From Isoetes taiwanensis (taxonomy: Eukaryota > Streptophyta > Lycopodiopsida > Isoetales > Isoetaceae), in NCBI GenBank assembly GCA_021234155.1, contig JAJEKV010000011.1:20912677-20976676 (forward strand): a stretch of DNA of 64,000 nt, given 5' to 3'. Shown one piece after another: positions 57,549 to 64,000 of the stretch (position 1 is the first letter of the stretch; every line of letters starts with the position of its first letter). Under the pieces are notes generated by a model. It saw only the letters and a program-made list of their open reading frames with translations, made no database searches and had not been told where the DNA came from. Both the position numbers and the translations under genes were made by a program.

Positions 57549-59184
57549 TTATGTTCTGTTGCTTACCTGAACCTCATCCCTTTTGATTTCCTTGATGTCC
57601 TTAACAGACCCATTACCATCTTCTTTCTTTTTTGGACGCCATTCCTGCTGGATGATAAGGGGTGGCTGCTCGTTGTAGGGATTAATGTCACAATCTTTCA
57701 AATCTCTTTTAGAAATCTTCTGGACAGGAAGTTTAGAGTACAAAATTTCAAGGTTAAGAAATCTGTCCTCAGACAATTTGATCTTAACAGCACCTAACCA
57801 TTTGTAGTCAATTTCCTTAGAGATACAAATGGAGGGAAAATTTTTTTGAGGGATGTTAATGCAAATAATTTCTCCAAGATTTCCAGATATGGCCTTGAGA
57901 TGAGATAAGGTCCAAAAAACTGGCGGCAAATTGGGAAAGGTAATCCAGGTAGAGGTAGATATGCTTGGGATTACCAGGGGTGAATAGAGGGCTCCATCTC
58001 ATGATATAGAAATCATTGTTGCTTTTTTTACCCAGCTTCTTTTTTAGCATGTAAGTCACACTATAATTATCCCTGCATAGGATTTGAAAGGTTTTGTCGT
58101 CAATTTTTAGCAGGGATTGAATTGGAACTCTATGCGTCTTGGTTATCCAGAATTTAACTTCTCCAATAGAAGGGCTTTTGATGGGAAAATGAATGAGAAG
58201 ACCCTTCTCAGAGTAAAGTTTAACAGCCGTGGAATCTTTGATTTTAGAGAGATCAATGAAATCCGAGTTAACAGAGGTATGCTTACCAATCGGGGCATCA
58301 CAAGAAACAGTGTTAAGCAAAGCATTCTTATAAGAAGGAAGAATTTGACCTTTAGCTTTGTCGCTCTTGCCTATAACAGGAAACCGATTGCTGATACGAT
58401 GATCCTTAATTTTTGTGATTGTTTTGTTCATCCCGGAGCCGTTGACCTCTTCGCAGTTCTTGCAATTGCATTGCTCAGTTTCTAGCGGGTTGAAATAGCC
58501 ATTGGAGTCCCTGATTTTGCATGCATTGGTGTCTTTTTTTAGCCTTGTTTGAAAGGTTTCATATTTCTGGGAAACCTCCCCAAGAAGCTGATCCGCTCCC
58601 GATGGCAACTTAGTAAGAGCCTGTTTCCGGTGCCTTTCGATGACATGATCTTCCGCTTCCTCCCACCTTTTGATCAGCTTAATTGATGCTTTCGAGTTCC
58701 ATTGAAGATTTTCCAGGTCTATCAGGGTCGTCTTAGCAAAATTGAGCAATTCATTCATGGATTTCTGGAAAATATTATTTTTGAGGCTACAGCCATCCAT
58801 TTCTGTGTGACCCTGCTTGGCCATGATCAGTTTACAGAGGTTCCTATCCATGTCTTGAAGCAGTTCTAGAGTGTTCCAAGTCCAGTCTCTGTCATTTGCC
58901 CTTCCAGAATTGTAATCTTTCTCCAAGGACTTCAGTTTTTCTAGAGTGTCACATATAACTCCATCTCCCAAAACATCCATGCATACCGCTGTTGCTTTCT
59001 GCTGATCTTTTATAAGCTCAAAGATAATGTACATTGTTTTCATTTTGTCCCATACCTTATCTTTCCTGTCTTCCATCCAAAAAATATTAGTCTATTCCTC
59101 GTCTTCGATATTCTTGAGAGCCCTCTCCATTTCTTTTTGATTCTGTGAAGGCACTGAACTGCTTTTCCCTATTTTGGTGGACAT
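57549..59184 (-). pseudogene. LINE ORF1
   Basis: It probably starts at ATG 59184 (MSTKIGKSSSVPSQNQKEME), with an in-frame TAG at 59094-59092. The rest runs as a 406-codon frame to 57856 and then in another frame to 57549. Charged helical stretches, a CNCKNCEEV Cys cluster near 58460, and a C-terminal region like the DUF4283 fold of plant L1 ORF1 (LLIHFPIKSPSIGEVKFWIT and SVTYMLKKKLGKKSN, then a W at RWSPLF). The role would be nucleic acid binding and chaperone. Confidence 0.7.
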
Positions 59185-59646
59185 CTTTAGTTCTCTCCCG
59201 CAAATCTCCACGCTAGGATTTGAAGGTCCGTGTAGAACCAGGCCGGCCGAAGATCAAAGAAGTCCGTCCAGTGCAGAATTGGTTCAACCCCAAATCTCTC
59301 AAGCACCGATATTTGAAAGAGGTTACGTGAAAATCTTTCTGAGGCAAGATATCCCGAGTTGTGAGCCGAGACTCTTAAAGATCTGACTCTGTCGAAGCAC
59401 AGAATACTAAGATAGTGACTGCTAAAATCTGATCTACTGAATCCTATTCTAGTTCTAGAATTACACGACTGAATTATGAGACTATCCAAAGCTGACACTG
59501 TCACATCAAAGTTAGATGGGATAACGGGGAAACCCAGACCCTAGAGAACAGCCTCCAAAAAGGCCTTATCCATCAGGCTTGGGTTCTGCACGGAATCTGA
59601 GGCGCGTTCCGAAACGTTCATCTCCCGTCGGTTCCCAATCCCTTTC

Positions 59647-59659
59647 CAGAGTCATAATC
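59647..59659. repeat. Target-site duplication CAGAGTCATAATC (right copy)
   Basis: Perfect match to 53068-53080. Confidence 0.92.
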
Positions 59660-60061
59660 ATCACCAACATGGATATATTGGGAGAAATAGTCAATGGAAC
59701 AACAGACATAGTCGCATACATAGAGACAGATGAACAAACAGGAGAAGCGAAAGGCATCATCGTCCACATTGACAACTCTCTCTAGCACATGCACGTCAAG
59801 TGAACACTTGTTGAATACATAAATCAAGGGCCCAAGACCATCTTCAAGAGAACGTCCCCACTTGCACCAGCGTATGTCATGACAGGACACAAAAGCCAAA
59901 GCTCTACAATAGAAGGCAATGCAATAATGGTCGTGGAAAGAGCATCCACACCAGGATTATTGTACGTCATGCCATCACGAATAAGAGACAGAAAACAATT
60001 GTCCATTGTATCGCCAATTGCAATAAATGACTTCGAACCAAACAAAACACTTTTGATGTAA
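59660..60061 (+). pseudogene. PIF1-like DNA helicase, C-terminal part
   Basis: The frame continues from the left side of the LINE: NMDILGEIVNGTTDIVAYIE (the LVNGTRGIV-type motif of PIF1/RecD-like helicases), a stop near 59784, then PLAPAYVMTGHKSQSSTIEG (motif V, usually YAMTIHKSQGQT) and TPGLLYVMPSRIRDRKQLSI (motif VI, usually LYVALSRVR), ending NKTLLM with TAA at 60059-60061. The usual G after HKSQ is S and the usual AL before SR is MP. This end of the protein is complete in length. Confidence 0.78.
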
Positions 60062-60090
60062 CAACAACTGCACAAAAGATAAGCATTAAA

Positions 60091-60394
60091 TGGTGAGTCC
60101 GCAGATCCAAAACCTCCTGGAGGTAGGAGCCAAGGGATCGAACTGACGGCGTACTGAGTAGCTCGTGCAGGGGCAGACCAAGTCGCACCAAGAGAATGCA
60201 GCGAGCCCGAATCTGACTATAGATAGCTCTGGAAGGCATGGCTTTCATCCTCAACAACCCCCAGCGGGCAACACTGACAAAGCCTGTCCTGGCGCGGCTC
60301 TCCAACCCACCGACTCGTCTCAAGCCGAAGATGGTGGGCCCCTGTTCGAATGGACGCGATGATCCTGCGCTTCTTCATGGGCAACTGAGAACGC
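60091..60394 (-). mobile_element. LINE fragment, near duplicate of 24410-24721
   Basis: It matches 24410-24721 at about 95 percent by eye, with small deletions (for example at 60160-60180 and 60222). The minus strand reads RRVGGLESRARTGFVSVARW, as at 24649. It lacks the 3' UTR and tail present at 24164-24409, so it did not arrive as a simple full 3' end. Confidence 0.88.
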
Positions 60395-61134
60395 AGTGCT
60401 AATATCTTTATTCATGACATCTTTCGTCTACATAGCATTCCTACAAATATTGTTTCTGGTAAGGATCCAAGGATTATTAGTAACTTTTAAACTTCACTTT
60501 TCAAGGGAGTTGGAACTCAATTGCAGATAAGCACAACCTTGTTTATTCATATCAAGCACATCACTCTTCTAAACATCTTTTATTTCATATTCCTTAATAG
60601 AAAGGCACAACATCATCTCCAACAAGCAGCAACAAAGCTACATATACCTATGTAAAGGACATGCACCACACCATGACAATACTAGCTTAGCATTATATGA
60701 AGTACAAAATACTATGAATGTACATGGATGATTTTACCATTTTAACTACTACTACTACTACTACTACTACCTTAAACACCCACTGTGATAATGGAACACT
60801 AAAACAAAACTTGTCCATTTTAACAATCATCCTATATCTAATTGTTCCTCAAAGTATGAAAATCGTACTTCTATGCACATTGGAATTTAGCACAACAATT
60901 TATCCTAAACCACACTAAAACATATCTTCTTTGTGTACTACAATTCATAGTTGTTGTACAAACTCAACATTTCTTATTTGTTATATCTAGTCAAGCAACA
61001 TGACCATGTAACACCTATTTCAATACGACGAACACCTTTTAACAAACTACTTAATTGTCATTAATACAATTTCAAACAATAAGAAACATTCCTTCTAACA
61101 CTTTATATCAAACTCCTCACATTAAATATCCTGA
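60395..61134. other. No gene recognised; ACT microsatellite
   Basis: AT-rich. An (ACT)n run of about 8 units lies at 60745-60770. Confidence 0.5.
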
Positions 61135-61457
61135 AGGGTAAAAGCATGTTAAGGTGTACCACTTTTGGAACCAGCAAAAGTACATACACTAGGTACTTCA
61201 GAACTGGGTACTTTCTCATTTTTCTTTTCATTAAAACTAGTACAAAAGTTCAAAATAAAAGTCAAGGATGTGTTACTATTTTAGGTTAAGACAAATGTAA
61301 TGCTATTGAAGACCAAAGTATATGTAGAAGTTATAAAATGTACCTTCTATTGACATATTACACAAGTACCCAGTACCCAGTCCTGGGTACCTTTTTAGGT
61401 ACTTTTTTTGTCACTAAATAATACTTTTTAAGGGACACCCTAACATGCTTTTACCCT
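61135..61457. mobile_element. Small inverted-repeat element (MITE-like), copy 2
   Basis: The 323-bp unit has 23-bp terminal inverted repeats, AGGGTAAAAGCATGTTAAGG plus TGT on the left, with the right end complementary except one base (22 of 23). The interior is rich in GGTACTT and GTACCCAG. It shares end sequence and interior motifs with 10196-10472. The flanks show only GA/GA. Confidence 0.65.
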
Positions 61458-61872
61458 GAAACCCTAAACCGGCTACGCAATCCAACCCATCCCATCCCCA
61501 AGCCTGCATTACTGCTAGTTTCTTGTGAGGCAGCTTGACATTGTTCCTATGGCCAACACATTCCTTCAAACATTGTATACTGCTGCTACGAAGAAAGACA
61601 AGCCTATCTATGGTCGTTTTTTACGTTCTTTGCGACTCCTTTACCAAAATGTTACCTTCAGCTCCTGAAAGAGTGAAGCCATGTGTCTCATCTTTGAAGT
61701 AGCTCAAACCCTTGAGAACAACCCTTTGATAATCCATGGAATTTTGTGAAAAGGAACATCCCTTCCGACTCTATGCATGTTGTGATGTTTTTCAACTACA
61801 AACTGTAACAGTCCAATGCCTAGCTTTAGAAATACTGATATTTTTTTATATTAGCATGATGAATTTGAAGCT
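61458..61872. other. No gene recognised
   Basis: Intergenic, no coding signal. Confidence 0.4.
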
Positions 61873-62097
61873 TCATCCATGAATACGATTGCATCCAAGA
61901 CTGACATTTTTTGAAAAGCTAAACATTTCAAAAGCACAACTTAACATGTTTGATGTGAGAAATGTAAGGCATTTCGAGATGCTAGGACTTAGTTCCAGAG
62001 ATAACATGTATTTCAACCTCTCAATCTGAGGAGGAATGCTTCCACCAAGCACCTTGGTTCCAAGGAGCAAGAATACGAGCAAAGTAAAATGGACCAT
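61873..62097 (-). pseudogene. Possible leucine-rich-repeat fragment
   Basis: The minus-strand frame starts MVHFTLLVFLLLGTKVLGGS and continues IPPQIERLKYMLSLELSPSI. LGGSIPPQIERLKYMLSLEL fits one plant LRR unit (LxGSIPxxIxxLxxLxxLxLS). Only about one unit is visible and the rest is not LRR-like, so it is a weak remnant or chance similarity. Confidence 0.3.
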
Positions 62098-63069
62098 TGA
62101 GATAGAAATTTAACTCTCCTTACTCTCCCACATCTCCAAATTACCTAGAGCATACAAATTACGTATAGAATAACATCAACGAACTTGTGAAAGAAGTTAA
62201 CGACCCAGGGTGGGTTTAGGTTCTAGCCTTTACAACTGGACTTGTGTTACATGCAAGAACGATATAGTTATAGGAACTTCTATTACTAGTAGCAAACGGT
62301 TAAGATTCATCTGTAATAGAGATGTCAAAATGTAAAAAACTCAAAGCCATTAGACACTCGCAACTAAAACCTGGAAAAGACATTGGAGAAGACATCATAT
62401 CTGAGTTTTTTGTTGCTTATCTACAAATAACTACCAGAAAATTTCAAAGCATGTAAGAATACTCACACCGACTGCAAACAATCCTCATTTATGTATGCAG
62501 ATCAGATGATTAGCTCTATTTTTCCTAATCAAAACCTCTGTTTCCAGCTACAACATCCATGGTTGGCTATGATGGTGGAAGCCTCCAGAAAAAAGCAAAT
62601 CGTGTTGAAATTCTTGCCAGGTAAAAGACAATTAAGAAGCATTCTGCCATCTCGTCCACTCTCCGACGAACTGCAACGATGGGCTGTTCCAGTACTTCTA
62701 CTTGTATTCTGAGAATATATTCTGGCATTTTTATCAAGCATTCTAAGAATCTACCAAGCATTCTAGAGTTTTTACTTGCCGCAAAATGCTTCTTTACTAT
62801 CTTCCCCATGCGGGCCTAGTTGACATCCTAGGAATGTCCCCTAAAAGGACATTCCTGTGTACATCATGCTTTGTTGCATGGACTTTTCTCTTACATAATC
62901 TTCATTGCGACTCGTTTCTAAGTTGGACCCTGCTTTTGCGCGATAATCCCCTTATCATTATAAATGTCTAAATAAGGTAACCTTTTACAGAAAATATTTA
63001 CATAGCCTTGCCCTTAGTTCTTAACCCTTTCACCATGGATCACTCCCCCGAGCAATGTACCATATCAGA
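62098..63069. other. No gene recognised
   Basis: Short frames on both strands (for example 62491-62712) overlap each other and match nothing. Confidence 0.4.
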
Positions 63070-63800
63070 GTCTGGGCTGCAAAACTTTGAAGAAGGAAAT
63101 TTCTTTTCGAGGAGGAGGAGGAGGAGGAGGAGGAGGAGGAGGAGGAGGAGGAGGAGGAGGAGGAGATTTGTACGTCATGCCACATTAGAAAGAAGAAGAA
63201 GAAGAAGCAATTTGTACATCATAACATATTGGCAATCCGTCTAGACATATGGAACTTAGAAGAATAAGAGAAAGAAGCTGCAAAACTTTGAAGAAGAGAA
63301 CTCTTTTTGAGGAGGAGGGGGAATTTGTATGTCATGTTGCACTAAAAAGAAGTAATTTGTATGTTATGCTACATTGACAACATCAACTAGACATATGGAA
63401 CTCAAAAGAAGAAGAGGAACAAGTTTGTATCTCACGCCACATTGAAAAGATAAAGAAGCAATTTGTTTGTATCCGACTAGACATATGACACATATACCGC
63501 ACCAACATTGCTTTGTTGGAAAAGAAGAAGCAACAACTTATACATGCCATATTGGCAGCATCCGACTAGGCATATGGAACTCAAAAAAAGAAGAGGAAGA
63601 AGCTGCGAAACTTTGAAGAAGGGAACTCTTTTCGAGGAGGAGTAGAATTTGTGCGTCATGCCACATTGGAAAGAAGAAGACACAAATTGTGCATCATGCC
63701 ACATTGGTAGCATATAAACATATAGAACTCATAAGAAGAAGAGGAACAAATAACAAATTTATATGTCATCCACATTGGAAAGAAGAAGAAACAATTTGTA
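63070..63800. repeat. GA-rich complex tandem repeat
   Basis: Irregular repeats of the phrases AACTTTGAAGAAG (63081, 63284, 63610), CATATGGAACT (63246, 63394, 63567, and a variant at 63717), TCATGCCACATTGGAAAGAA (several variants) and CTTTTCGAGGAGGAG. The order recurs, so this is a decayed higher-order tandem array. Confidence 0.8.
63109..63165. repeat. (GGA)n microsatellite
   Basis: About 19 units, within the complex array. It arose from the short GAGGAGGAG phrase also seen at 63311 and 63637. Confidence 0.95.
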
Positions 63801-64000
63801 AGACACTTTTTGAGATCCAATACAGTAATGCTGGAGGAGAATAAACTCAATAAACTGGCATACATGTGTTCCAGCTTTTCCTTGGGTCCAAGCTGTAGCA
63901 GAATTTGTAATAGTCTACTAAAGCTCTCTCTTTTCGCTTGTCTAATGGATGATTGATTCAAACAAATAGGAGGAGCTATGACTGGCATGACCGAGCTCTA
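63801..64000. other. No gene recognised
   Basis: End of window; AT-rich, no signal. Confidence 0.4.

Larger units (their letters stand above)
53081..59646 (-). mobile_element. Near full-length L1-type LINE inserted in helicase gene
   Basis: The element is 6,566 bp on the minus strand, with a 5' UTR (59646 to about 59185), ORF1, endonuclease, reverse transcriptase, zf-RVT domain, 3' UTR and a poly-A tail (25 T on the plus strand at 53081-53105). A perfect 13-bp target duplication brackets it. Coding frames are long but contain several stops and frameshifts. It interrupts the helicase reading frame exactly at the target duplication. Confidence 0.95.

Noticed and set aside
63008-63244. Frame with a poly-Arg tract
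   Set aside because: The Arg run is the GGA repeat; nothing else supports a gene.
1-64000. CRISPR array or bacterial operon signals
   Set aside because: No regularly spaced identical repeats with unique spacers; spliced genes and plant retroelements show a nuclear plant genome.

Overview
The window is nuclear DNA of a land plant. It has one intact, intron-rich plant-type gene (bifunctional mRNA capping enzyme, 17 exons, minus strand), remnants of a plant-type pentatricopeptide (PPR) gene and possibly a leucine-rich-repeat gene, and a dense, nested load of Ty1/copia, Ty3/gypsy and LINE retrotransposons. LINEs outside the usual seed-plant L1 type (ending in short tandem repeats rather than poly-A) and the heavy load of old elements would fit a seed-free plant such as a fern, lycophyte or moss. 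That is inference; nothing in the sequence names the species.

Layout. 1-132: end of an unrecognised coding exon. 1816-7079: an unrecognised host coding stretch split by a 4.48 kb copia element (2022-6497) with two identical 229-bp LTRs, a 5-bp target duplication (GGCTA) and a wrecked polyprotein. 9.0-9.6 kb: LINE 3' fragment. 10.2-10.5 kb: a small inverted-repeat element with a relative at 61.1-61.5 kb. 11.7-12.4 kb: gypsy gag remnant. 13.2-15.7 kb: a 5'-truncated LINE whose reverse transcriptase carries an internal inversion. 16.7-22.3 kb: the capping enzyme gene, with three GC-AG introns and a GGAT microsatellite in intron 11. 24.2-26.8 kb: a second LINE of that clade, minus strand. 26.8-31.2 kb: no recognisable gene. 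31.2-33.8 kb: a large fold-back (palindromic) repeat cluster. 35.9-36.2 kb: PPR remnant. 37.4-37.9 kb: an 83-84 bp minisatellite plus hairpins. 38.2-42.4 kb: a second degenerate copia, with an L1-type LINE (42.4-47.2 kb) inserted just after its polypurine tract. 47.2-51.8 kb: mostly unreadable decayed DNA. 51.8-60.06 kb: a decayed PIF1-like helicase gene split by a near full-length 6.6 kb L1-type LINE with a 13-bp target duplication. 60.1-64 kb: a LINE fragment nearly identical to part of the 24-kb LINE, the second small inverted-repeat element, a possible LRR fragment and a GA-rich complex tandem repeat.

Only the capping enzyme looks functional. It would act in the nucleus on nascent RNA polymerase II transcripts: the N-terminal cysteine phosphatase domain removes the 5' gamma-phosphate and the C-terminal lysine guanylyltransferase adds GMP. 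Almost everything else is a record of insertion, nesting, template switching and decay. The best candidates for something undescribed are the helicase-bearing unit, the fold-back cluster with nested hairpins, and the small inverted-repeat family.
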